This document shows, piece by piece, positions 42,535 to 52,130 of a DNA stretch of 64,000 nt (its first letter is position 1; every line of letters begins with the position of its first letter). The DNA comes from Shinisaurus crocodilurus. Its lineage: Eukaryota > Chordata > Lepidosauria > Squamata > Shinisauridae. The stretch is from NCBI GenBank assembly GCA_021292165.1, contig CM037877.1:203712715-203776714 (forward strand). The letters run 5' to 3'. A model generated the notes under the pieces. The model was not told the DNA's origin, searched no databases, and saw only the letters and a list, made by a program, of their open reading frames with translations. Both the position numbers and the translations under genes were made by a program.

Positions 42535-44504
42535 CCAGTGTACTCAGAGTCTTACAAATGGGAGACACAGAGGTAGGAAGCATAACAAGGCAAACACTTA
42601 ATGAGCTCCTAGTCTACAGGCAGCAGAACTGGCAGTTATTTTTCCAGAGTGTCTTTTGTCTCTAGATCCAATACAAAACCTGAGAAGGATTAGTTAGAAA
42701 CAGTTACTGGGAACATACTGGGATCAGCAAGGGTTTCTTAGCATGCAACCTGGTGAGGAGGAGAGGGTCATCATAGGTAGGCCTGCATATGCTACACACT
42801 AAGAAGTATGCAGTGTATGCAGAATGTTCTGCAGGTAGAAAATCTTAGTTCTACAGCAAGTAAATTTGAATTCTGTAGCCTGAATCAATTTTGTAAACTA
42901 ATCAGTTTAGCATTTTATTCCCCACCCCCATTAATTGATGCTACATTTTTTTTTTTAAATAGTTCATTCTAGTTTTGTTCTTCATGGGCAAGGATAAGGA
43001 GCTATGCAAGACCCTGAAGCTCCACTCCCACTTTCAACCCCTGGAAATCTTGCTAACCACCACTCTGATTTCTGAGATTTTGCCATTTTGGAAGGCTTTG
43101 CCTATACACACACTTTCAAACATAGCTTCAGAGCTGACATTCTTGGGAAGTTGATTTCCATACCCAGCCAGCACCGCATTCTGCTTTCCCCCTCTGTGCT
43201 CCCAGACAACTTCAGCTTACACCCAACAAGCCTGGTGGTCACAGGACATAGTTTCCCTAATTCACACCCTTAATTCTGCCAGGCCTTACTTGAAAACAAA
43301 GAAATGGGTGAGTTATATATTTTTTTGTTCTTCACCATGTTGGGTTTCCATGTACTGGACTGGTGTGGTTTTTTCCCCATCACAGAACCTGTTCCCATAG
43401 GGCTCGAAAAAAAGGTCACAAGAGGTTATGTTCAAGCTAGGAATCCATCAGACATTCTCATCCCCTTGAAAAGCTGAAGGAAATCTGTTCTCTGATTATT
43501 TCCCTGGCACTGGGGGGGAAATAATAATAAGAAAACAGTTTACAGGCAATTTCCTTGTCAAAAGTTCCTGTCTATAAATACAATCAAGATAAGACTGACA
43601 TGTCTAATAGCTCTTTCTTTCTGGAATGAATTATTCAATTCACAACTGATCCTCTCAAACAGGCTTATATTGCTCCCCACCCCCTATTTTTCCTTTATTT
43701 AGTCCTGTTGAGAAGCTGGTGCCAATAAGCTAAATTATTCCAGGTGATACCAGCAGTTAACAAAATCCTTTTTTCCCCTTGCAGCCTCTGCCTGGTGCTA
43801 AGATCTTTCTGGCACCCCTTCAGCCCCCTCTATTTCAGAGGTAAGCTTCAATGAAAGGGTGATGGATCAAAGGGCATTATATTTAAGAAGGCTCCTTTAT
43901 CCATGCATACACGAGGGGGCAAATCCTTTGAGTTGGAGGCTTGCATGCTCTTCTTAGTGGACTCGTAAAAGCTCTCCCTCCTATTGCTAGGAAGGAGAAT
44001 GAATAACCTGGCCTTCAGGAGAACTAGCACCAAAGGATTAACAAGAATGGTCTTGTTAGATCATAGCCTCAGACCAAGGTCTATTTAGTCTATTGCGTGG
44101 GTTGTGTGACCCACAATTGGGTCACACCCCACTCTAAGGCAGATCACATTCTTTATTAATTAATTTAATGTATGTCTAAATAACCCATTCACTCAGTGAA
44201 TGGTGGAGAAGATTTACAATAAAATTATAAAAACAATAATGCACAACCCTTCAAAAAACACACACACCCCAACCCAAACTAAACCTAAACCTAAATCTGG
44301 CAAAAGGGCCAGATTTAGCTTGCAAACAAGCTAGATTTGATCTTTTTGGTTCTCCATCATGTTCTGGATGCCACTTTTTATTTTTAAAAAATGTTTTCTA
44401 GGGTGTAGGCGGCAGTGAGGGGTTTCAGGGGCCACACTGGGAGTGGCAGGGGCTGAAGCCCATGGGCTGCATGTTGTCCATACCTGCTCTCTCTAGTCAC
44501 TAGA
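42535..44504. other. No gene recognised
   Basis: No terminal repeats, SINE or LINE blocks, or protein motifs were recognised in this 2 kb. Confidence 0.3.
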
Positions 44505-44512
44505 GTCTAGTG

Positions 44513-44629
44513 CAGTGTTCTTCAACCTTGGGTCCCCAGATGTTGTTGGCCTACAACTCCCATGCTGGCTGGGGCATGCAGGGAGTTGTAGGCCAAAAAC
44601 ATCTGGGGACCCAAGGTTGGAGAACACTG
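44513..44629. mobile_element. Foldback hAT-type MITE
   Basis: It is almost perfectly self-complementary from end to end, beginning CAGTGTTCTTCAACCTTGGG and ending with the mirror GGTTGGAGAACACTG. A perfect 8-bp duplication GTCTAGTG flanks it (44505-44512 and 44630-44637). A diverged, incomplete relative is visible at about 62805-62910. Confidence 0.95.
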
Positions 44630-44697
44630 GTCTAGTGCTTGCATCATGGCCTTTGAGGGGAATGCTCCTCTGTGCTTCACCAGGATGCTGGAAACAA

Positions 44698-44935
44698 TAT
44701 TATTATTATTTATTACATTTGTATCCCGCCTTTTTTTCTTCTTTCAAGGAGCCCAAGGCAATATACATGATCCTCCACCTCTCCATTTTATCCTCACAAC
44801 AACTCTGTGAGGTAGGTTAGGCTGAGAGTCAGTGCCTGGCCCAAAGTCACCCAGTGAGCTTCATGGCTGAATAGGGACTAGAACCCGGATCTCCCGAGTC
44901 CCAGTCCAGCACTCTAACCACTACACCACACTGGT
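44698..44935 (-). repeat. CORE-SINE/MIR-type SINE, near full length
   Basis: Same order as the copy at 39281-39504 on the minus strand: GTGGTGTAGTGGTTAGAGTG head, ATCCGGGTTCTAGTCCC box B region, GTGACTTTGGGCCAGGCACT core, and an L2-like tail ending GGCGGGATACAAATGTAATA with a short (AAT)n run. Confidence 0.85.
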
Positions 44936-45213
44936 AAACATGGCCACTTTTGTACAAATGAGAAAATTAACCCATCCACTACCCTTCCTACACTGCAGCC
45001 CCTAGGTGCCAACTAACTCCATAACTCTTGCTATGAAGGGCAAAAATCAAGCATCTATTGCTGAAACACTTAAAGAGTAAAAAGTACAGGGCAGATCCCA
45101 CAGATCCACCACTCTAGGAAAAGTTGGGAATGAGGTGAGATTTTGCGTGGCTATGGAGCCATATCCAACTGTCTCATTCCACTAGTGCAAATGACGTTGA
45201 GCTAGCAGAAGAA

Positions 45214-45897
45214 CAGGTTGCTTACCTGTAACTGTGGTTCTTCGAGCAGTCATCTGTGCAGTCACACATATGGGCTCTGTGCCTGTGCGGAGACAATTTG
45301 GGAAACTTCTAAAGCTGAGGGAAAATCAGGCAGGAACCCCTCTCCCACTGTCTCACTACGCATGTCTGTGAGAGTTCCTGGGCCCTCAGGTCCCTGAGAC
45401 CGCCTATTGTGGCCTCAGCACGGAGAGATCTCTCAGTAGGCAAACAGCAAATGGATCATCGATGTTGATACCAAGAGCAAACTGCTTCAGGTAGCCCCAT
45501 CGATATCGATAGTGACACCGAAGCAGGGACGGTGGGTGGCTTGTGTGACTGCACAGATGACCACTCAAAGAACCACAGTCACAGGTAAGCAACCTGTACT
45601 TCTTTGTGGTCACTGCACATCACACATATGGGCGAATTACCAAACTGACTTACCAGAGGTGGGTCGGTGTCGTCATGGTAAAATAGAGAGAGCACAGCCC
45701 TGCCGAAGGCGCAGTCTGCTCGAGCTCGAACATCCCGTTGATAATGCTGGATGAAGGTAGACAGGGAAGACCAGGTCACAGCTCTGCAGAGGTCCGGCTA
45801 GGGAACTCCACGCCCAAATGCCACTGAGGTGGAGACTCCCCTCGTAGAGTGAGCACGTACTGGTCCTGACAGTTGAAGGCCATCCAGGTCATAAACT
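45214..45897 (-). pseudogene. Tyrosine-recombinase element, C-terminal part and inverted terminus
   Basis: The minus-strand sequence 45730-45897 encodes the end of a tyrosine recombinase: VRAHSTRGVSTSVAFGRGV (the H-x-x-R box, about 45835-45860) and LCRAVTWSSLSTFIQHYQRD (HY box with the nucleophilic Tyr, about 45733-45785). A stop lies between the two. To the left, 45214-45290 and 45540-45600 are inverted copies (CAGGTTGCTTACCTGT.ACTG), forming a long hairpin. The block ATTTGGGAAACTTCTAAAGC (45297-45316) also occurs inverted at 52035-52062, which suggests inverted terminal repeats. The family is DIRS-like or Crypton-like. No reverse transcriptase was found. Confidence 0.65.
45893..45897. repeat. 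Target site duplication of the copia element, left
   Basis: AAACT, repeated at 51118-51122 immediately outside the other LTR. Five bp is the usual size for Ty1/copia integration. Confidence 0.85.
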
Positions 45898-46270
45898 TGT
45901 GAGAGTAAACTAGAGTAAAAGCTTTGCCCGCTTAACTTAGTATTATGCACGGAAGGAAGAAAGCGAAAGCAACGTATTGATAGTAAAGTGTTGATTCAGT
46001 TGTAAGACTCTTACGAGATTAAGGTGTGTCACACGCAGAAGAGAGGTTCTTGAAGATGGTGGCACAACACCGTGCTCACCCCTACTTTATAGTATTTAAC
46101 TATAAACAATAGGAGGGTTATACAACGATTACGCAACAATTACATAACATGTTGACTTGCAAACTTGTTGACTTGCATGTGCCACCAGACCGTGACGTAT
46201 AGTCACCTTGAATCTAAGTCAGGAGATATTTTGCACTCCATTCACTTCTGCACCCCCACTAAACCTAACA
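45898..46270 (-). repeat. Ty1/copia 3' LTR
   Basis: On the plus strand it begins TGTGAGAGTAAACTAGAG and ends CACTAAACCTAACA, so it has TG...CA termini. By eye it differs from the other LTR (50743-51117) at about 11 positions and one 2-bp gap, roughly 3%. A polypurine tract precedes it on the element's strand (GCAGGGGGA, plus coordinates 46271-46279). Confidence 0.95.
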
Positions 46271-46392
46271 TCCCCCTGCGTTTAGTGTAGGTGTAGAACG
46301 TGGTATCCATCTAATACAACAGCAACAGTTTTGTCAGCTTCTGGTGCTGTTCTTTTCCAATTGGCTTTGACAAGAGATCTGCTGGGATATCT

Positions 46393-47013
46393 CTACCAGG
46401 CAGGAACTGAACTCGCATCAGACCACTCCTTTGCATGACTCAATTTTATCTGCAAATACTTTGTTCTTTGTCTATTGCTATCTGTTTTCAAAATAGCAAT
46501 GCTGGCTTGGTTGTCCTGAAAAACTGTGATAGGTTTTTCCACATCAATCCCAACATCTTTAAACAATTGCAATAACCATTCAAGATTTACAATGGCATAA
46601 TTCAATGCATTCAGTTCAGCTTCAGTTGAACTCAAACTTACAGTAGGTTGTTTCTTGCAAGCCCAATCAAACAATGCATTATTATAACAATAACAAACTC
46701 CAGAGGTGCTTTTGTTGTCCCTACTATCACTACCAAAACTGGCATCTGCATGAATCTGTAAGCCACCTGTGCTTTGACATGTGAAACGTAGTCTGAAGTG
46801 CAACGTTCCCTTCAGATAATGCACAACTCTTTTCAGAGCTTTCCAAGCATGTTCTGTGGGGTTAACAGTTTGCCTACTCAATAGGTTCACACTGACAGCA
46901 ATATCAGGCCTTGTTGCATGTGCAGTGAAACTCAGCTGTCCCAATATGCTTCTGTACAGTGTTGCATCCTCAAACTGTTTTCCATCAGCATGTGCTTGAA
47001 AATCAACAACCAT
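46393..47013 (-). pseudogene. Ty1/copia pol, RNase H part
   Basis: The frame (206 codons) contains the end of the reverse-transcriptase connection (LYRSILGQLSFTAHATRPDI, LLSRQTVNPTEHAWKALKRV). The copia RNase H domain follows: QIHADASFGSDSRDNKSTSG with the first catalytic Asp, LSSTEAELNALN with the catalytic Glu, and TVFQDNQASIAI with a further Asp. It is separated from the rest of pol by an L2 insertion (47025-47384). As read, the two halves are not in the same frame. The key RNase H residues are still present. Confidence 0.9.
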
Positions 47014-47022
47014 TGGAGTATC

Positions 47023-47024
<2 letters not shown>

Positions 47025-47054
<30 letters not shown>

Positions 47055-47384
47055 TGCATTTATCTATCGCCCATCTGGCCGGCCAACCGGCCACCCTGGG
47101 CGATGTACAGAAAATAAAACAGAACAAAATACATTAAAACATTTTTCTCCATTAAAATACATTAAAACAGTATAAAATTTTAAAATTTTAGCCCACCCCA
47201 TATTCCCGCCTGAATAACCAAGTTTTTAATGAGCGGCAGAAGCTCAGCAGAGAGGGGGCATGGCGGAGGTCACTTGGGAGAGAGTTCCATAGTACGGGGG
47301 CTGCCACAGAGAAGGCCCTCTTCCTCGTCCCGACCAGTCTAGCTGCTCTGGCTGAAGGGACAAGGAGAAGGCCATCTGTGGCAG
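47025..47384 (-). mobile_element. L2 LINE 3' end inserted in copia pol
   Basis: The minus strand carries RKRAFSVAAPVLWNSLPSDL and RHAPSLLSFCRSLKTWLF (L2 C-terminus), then CATCGCCCAGGGTGGCCGGT and an (AAT)n tail. ATCTT occurs at both borders (47020-47024 and 47385-47389) and is the likely target duplication. L2 and element share the same strand, so the upstream copia frame runs on into L2 codons before stopping. Confidence 0.9.
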
Positions 47385-47387
47385 ATC

Positions 47388-49902
47388 TTGTTGAATCTAC
47401 CGAGTTAGCATGCTCCAAATGCAGCTTTTCAATCACATCCATGATTTTCCTGGTTTGATGAAGCAAAATACTGCCTTCTTTATCCCTTTCCACTTCAATT
47501 GAGAGATAGTTGGTCACATTGCCAAGCAATTTCAATTCAAAATGAGATTTCAAATCCAGTATCAGTTTATCATATTGCTTTTTATCTTCCCAGAAAAGCA
47601 ATAGATCATCAACATAACAAAGTACATACAGTTTATGTCCCTGTTCCTGTTTAACAAACAAACATTGATCTGCCACTCCCTGTGCAAATCCCAAATCCAG
47701 CAATGTTTGAGTTAAAACAGAATTCCAGCATCTTGCTGATTGCTTAAGTCCATACAAAGACTTCTGTAAATGACAAACCATGTCTTTTTCAACAGCAACA
47801 CCATCCGGTGGTTGCATGTAAATGTCCTCAGATAATTTACCATACAAGAACGCTGTGGTAACATCCAAATATGAAATATTCAGATTTCTCTCAGCAGCAA
47901 TCTTAAACATCAGTCTGATTGTTTCAAAGCGAATTGTAGGTGCAAACACCTCGTGGTAATCCAAACCTTCAATTTGCGCAAAACCACGTGCAACTAATCT
48001 CGCTTTGTGACGTGCCACCTTTCCGGTGTGGTCAGTTTTCACTTTGAAAATCCAGCTGCTATCAATTATTTTCATGGATGGCTGTTTCTTTACCAGCTTC
48101 CATGTTTTGTTCTTATCCAAAGAATTTAACTCAGCTTGCATAGCCTGAAGCCATGGTGTAGCTTCCTTAGCAGACAATTCTTCTACCTCCTTGTAACTCT
48201 GAGGTTCAAAAATGGCTTTTCCTGCAAATTCATCCTGATATCTCACAGGTTGTTTTGTAGGACGTTTTGATCTACGCAACCTTTTCCTTTCCTCATCAGA
48301 ACTATCAGTTTCCTGTTTCAATGAACTTGCACCAATGGTGAACAATGGTTTCTGTTCAGTTTCATCCTCTGAACCATGTGGTGTTTCAGTATCAGAGGAG
48401 TCAGATTCACCTGACTGTCTTGGAGTACTCTTAATGCTTTTGTATTCTGATTCTGTATCTGAATCTGACTCTGAACCTGAATCCTCAGGATCAGTAGTGC
48501 CCACAGAATAGGGTTGAAAAATCCCAACTTTTTCCCAATTAGCATTATACTCAACACTTCTAGACAACCTTACAGTCTGGGTGTCAGACATGAGAACACG
48601 ATATGCACCTTTCTCATATCCTAGAAAAATCCCATGCAAGCCTCTTTTTCCTAGCTTCTGACTCTGAGGTGTGTGCACCCACATATCAGACCCAAAAATC
48701 TTGAAGTGTTTCACAGTAGGTTTCTTGTTATACAGCTTCTCATAAGGTGTACAATTCAACACAGAACTGAAACTTCTATTGTGTACATAATTGAAACAAT
48801 TCAGTGCTTCTGCCCAAAACACATCATCCAAATTAGCATCAGTTAAAAGACATTTCAATCCATGTAACAGTGTCTGATTTTGTCTTTCGCACAATCCATT
48901 TTGCCATGGTGAGCGTGGACTGGCTATCATGTGTTCAATACCACGTTTTGTTAGAAATGCGTCAAATTGCGCTGAATTGAACTCCCGTCCCATATCTGTA
49001 AACAAACAGGTGATACGGGTATTATGCTTGATTTCCACCCAAGCACAATATTCCTGGAATCTGTCCAATGCTTCAGCTTTATTTGCTAGCATGTAAACAA
49101 ACGTGTATCTCTTGTATTGATCAACCAACACCATGAAATAGCGTGCCCCTCCTCTGGAAACTGTCAGAGGACCCACTAGATCACCATGAACAAATTGAAA
49201 TGGTTTTTCAGCATGTCTCCCAGTTTGCTTACCTTTGGGTGCTTGCTTTACCTTGTGTTGCGCACAAGAAATACATTTCATGTGAAAATTACACTTTTGC
49301 AAATGCATACCTTCAACCATTGTTTGCATTTTCTTCACAGCCTGAAAATTCAAGTGACCATACATTCTATGATATGCATGAATACAATTATCATGTACAG
49401 GAGCATTGACCCTTGAAGTAGAAACTTTACTACCTTCTATTTCTTCTACATCATTACAAACCCTGTATGATAAAAGAAACAAACCATCTTGTAGCTTTCC
49501 AAACAAAAATACTTTCCCATCTTTCAGTATTTCACATTTAGCTACAGAGAATTTTACAATAAACCCTTGATTAGTCAGTTGAGAAATGCTCAGTAAATTT
49601 TCTGATAAGTCAGGGGCAAATAACATATTCTTGATTGTTGCGTTCAAACTCTCAAGAAACACAGTTCCAAAACCATGACTGTTAAATACCTGACCTTTGG
49701 CAAGATGAATCTTCCCCTTTTGTTTAGTAAGAGTTGTAAACAAAGATCTATCTCTGCACATGTGTCGGGTAGCTCCGCTGTCAAAAACGAAGTAAGAGTT
49801 CCCCTTTGTTTTGCCTGTTTCAATAAACAATGCTTTCGCCCCAGAGGTAGGCTTGGAAGCCCCCTGCTGTTTTCCAGCTTTTTTCTTCTTTTTGTAATCT
49901 TT
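47388..49902 (-). pseudogene. Ty1/copia pol: protease, integrase, reverse transcriptase
   Basis: One long frame (about 814 copia codons before the L2 junction). Residues from the frame start: protease motif DSGA at 17-20. The integrase zinc-binding region is HAYHRMYGH (151-159) with CISC (186-189). The integrase catalytic residues are D217 (HGDLVGP), D279 (FTDMGREF) and E315 (QNGLCERQNQ). An acidic Ser-rich linker spans about 447-515. The reverse transcriptase has RHKARLVARGFAQ, then YLDVTTAF with catalytic D655, then LYGLKQSARCWN and YVDD at 739-742. The integrase-before-RT order is diagnostic of Ty1/copia. An in-frame stop separates it from gag. All these catalytic residues are intact, so decay is recent. 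The L2 insertion disables it. Confidence 0.95.
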
Positions 49903-50595
49903 TTAAAAATGTCCTATCTTCCCACAAGAAAAGCATCGTTTCGCTTTTAAAGCTGCCGCTGATTCTTCAGCTGAAATCACGCCCCTGCTGATTGGTACAG
50001 CTTTCTGTTCCTCTCCATGGTAACTGGCAGCGACACGGCGATCCACTTCCGCCATAAGCCTTGCCTGAATCAGTTCCACGGTCAGCTGTGCTGCTGGGAT
50101 GGGTGCCAGCTGAGAAGCGATGCCTTCAAAGGAAACAACCAAACTGCTGAGAACAACATAACAGAATTGTAGATCCGGTATCTCGACTCCTCGAGATAAC
50201 AATTCGTCACGCAGCAACCTCAGATGCCGTAAATGAGCACATACGTCACCATCCTTGGTTAGCTCAGCCCGATACAACTTCTTAAAGAAAACGACTGTAG
50301 ATCCAGTCTCCCGCCAGAGATGAATAGCTCATAGTGCCTCCCACTTGAGTTTAGCAGTTCGTGGTGCTCGAACATTCACCAGTTGCTCATCAGAGACACC
50401 CATAGTTATTAGAGCACTTGCTTTTTGATTAGCAGTTGTCCATGCAGCCGTCACTTGCGCTGGTGGATCATCCGTTACAGCATGCCATATATTGTCCATG
50501 CGTAGCTGTGCTTCCATACGCTGAGACCATATTGAGAAATTATGATCTGTCAGCTGTGGAAAATTGAAGCCTCTGTCTCTGCGTTCCTCTGCCAT
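49903..50595 (-). pseudogene. Ty1/copia gag
   Basis: The start codon is at 50595 (MAEERRDRGFNFPQLTDHNF). The frame has a TGA at 50329-50331, resumes in the same frame (KKLYRAELTKDGDVCAHLRH), and reaches a zinc-knuckle start CFSCGKIGHF. A TAA at 49903-49905 then interrupts it, and the expected last Cys reads as Tyr. The rest of the frame joins pol directly without a shift, which fits the single gag-pol polyprotein known in many copia elements. The knuckle is damaged by both changes. Confidence 0.9.
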
Positions 50596-50726
50596 TCTGC
50601 TGTACTCTCAGTCAAAGAAATGCTGTAATCCGAGCCGCTGTTATCAAAGCTCTAGCATTCCAAACTGCACAAATAGCATTCAGTAATCATAAACATTTAC
50701 TATAAACATTGCTTTTCTTATCTTTC

Positions 50727-50740
50727 CTGGGCCCATAACC
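50727..50740 (-). promoter_or_regulatory. Primer binding site, half-tRNA-iMet type
   Basis: Just inside the 5' LTR, the element's strand reads GGTTATGGGCCCAG. This complements the anticodon stem-loop of initiator tRNA-Met (CTGGGCCCATAACC) and not its 3' end. Priming by an internally cleaved initiator tRNA is known for the Drosophila copia element. Confidence 0.85.
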
Positions 50741-50742
50741 GA

Positions 50743-51117
50743 CGTGAGAGTAAACTAGAGTAAAAGCTTTGCCCGCTTAACTCTTAGTATTACGCACGGA
50801 AGGAAGAAAGCGAAAGCAACGTATTGATAGTAAAGTGTTTATTCAGTTGTAAGACTCTTACGAGATTAAGGCGTGTCACACGCAGTAGAGAGGTTCTTGA
50901 AGATGGTGGCACAACACCGTGCTCACCCCTACTTTATAGTATTTAACTATAAAAAGTAGGAGGGTTATACAACGGTTATGCAACAATTACATAACATGTT
51001 GACTTGCAAACTTGTTGACTTGCATGTGTCACCAGACCGTGACGTATAGTCACCTTGAATCTAAGTCAGGAGATATTTTGCACTCCATTCACTTCTGCTC
51101 CCCCACTAAACCTAACA
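50743..51117 (-). repeat. Ty1/copia 5' LTR
   Basis: The element is on the minus strand, so transcription would start in this LTR. It is 375 bp on the plus strand, from CGTGAGAGTAAAC (the first T of TG has changed to C at the inner edge) to CCTAACA. It is followed by the AAACT duplication at 51118-51122. Confidence 0.95.
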
Positions 51118-52130
51118 AAACTAGCCAGATGGAGTGAAAGACCCAGGCTGCAAACCTTTGTGTCAAAACCAGCAGTCCAAGGTTTTTTTCCCCATAGCAA
51201 ATGAACAGTTTCTGGGACCGACGGATGGATTCAGTCCGAGCCTTATAGAAGGCTAGCGCTTTCCTAACGTCGAGAGTGTGCATATAGTCCATTCAAGCTG
51301 AGTCAAAGGCGAAGGGTAAAAAGGCAGGCATAATGAGGAGATGTTGACCTTAGGAAAGAATAATGGTCGCAGCTTGTCCCTATGGAACGTCAGATACGGC
51401 GAGTCAACCCGGAGGGCACAAAGCTCACTCGATCACTGAGCAGAGGTAATCGCTACTAGGAAGGCTGTCTTCCAGGTTATGAGCTGGAGATCCGCTGTCA
51501 CCATCGGTTCAAAGGGCTTGGTTGTAAGAGAGTGCAGAACAACAGTAAGACTCCAGCTCAGCACCACAGAATGAACCGGAGGGATGAGGTTGTGGAGTCC
51601 TTTCAGGAACTGCTTCACCAGAGGATGAGAAAATAGAGTACTGTCCCCAATGGTAGGATGATGGGTGGAAAGCACTGTCAGGTAGACCTTGATCAAAGAG
51701 AGCTTCAGCCCCTTAGCCATCAAGGTATGGAGGTAACATAGGACATAATGGAAAGGGCAGGACACTGGATCCAGCCCTGAAGCAGTCGCAAATTCAGAGA
51801 AGACCAACCACTTTCTGGTATAGGACCTGTGGGTAGCTGGTTTCCTCGCTGCATTCAAGACAGCCTGAACTTCAGTCGAAAACTGATCAGGTGTAGGGGT
51901 CAGCGTATCCTCCATGACATGAGTCGAAGAGTGTTGAGTTCTGGGTGACGGAGTCGACCTCGGTTCCTGGTCAGCAATGTTGGGAACAGAGGGAGGCATC
52001 GATACTCTCCCTGGTCAGGTGTAAGAGTGGTTTTCCTCAGCTTTAGAAGTTTCCCAAATTGTCTCTGCACAGGCGCAGAGCCCATATGTGTGATGCGCAG
52101 AGACCATGAAGAAGAAACTTGGTTCTGAAC
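51118..52130 (-). pseudogene. Tyrosine-recombinase element, N-terminal part and second terminus
   Basis: The minus-strand frame starting at 51999 gives a SAM-like N-terminal domain (AARKPATHRSYTRKWLVFSE, FHYVLCYLHTLMAKGLKLSL) and runs to AFLVAITSAQ. A TGA (51433-51435) then stands in or beside the first catalytic Arg position of the tyrosine-recombinase fold. The homologous sequence continues (DVRKALAFYKARTESIRRSQ and LFICYGEKNLG, 51160-51290) to the copia insertion. The region 52028-52115 is the inverted counterpart of 45255-45325 and probably the element's other end. The copia insertion adds 5.2 kb within the recombinase domain. Confidence 0.7.
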
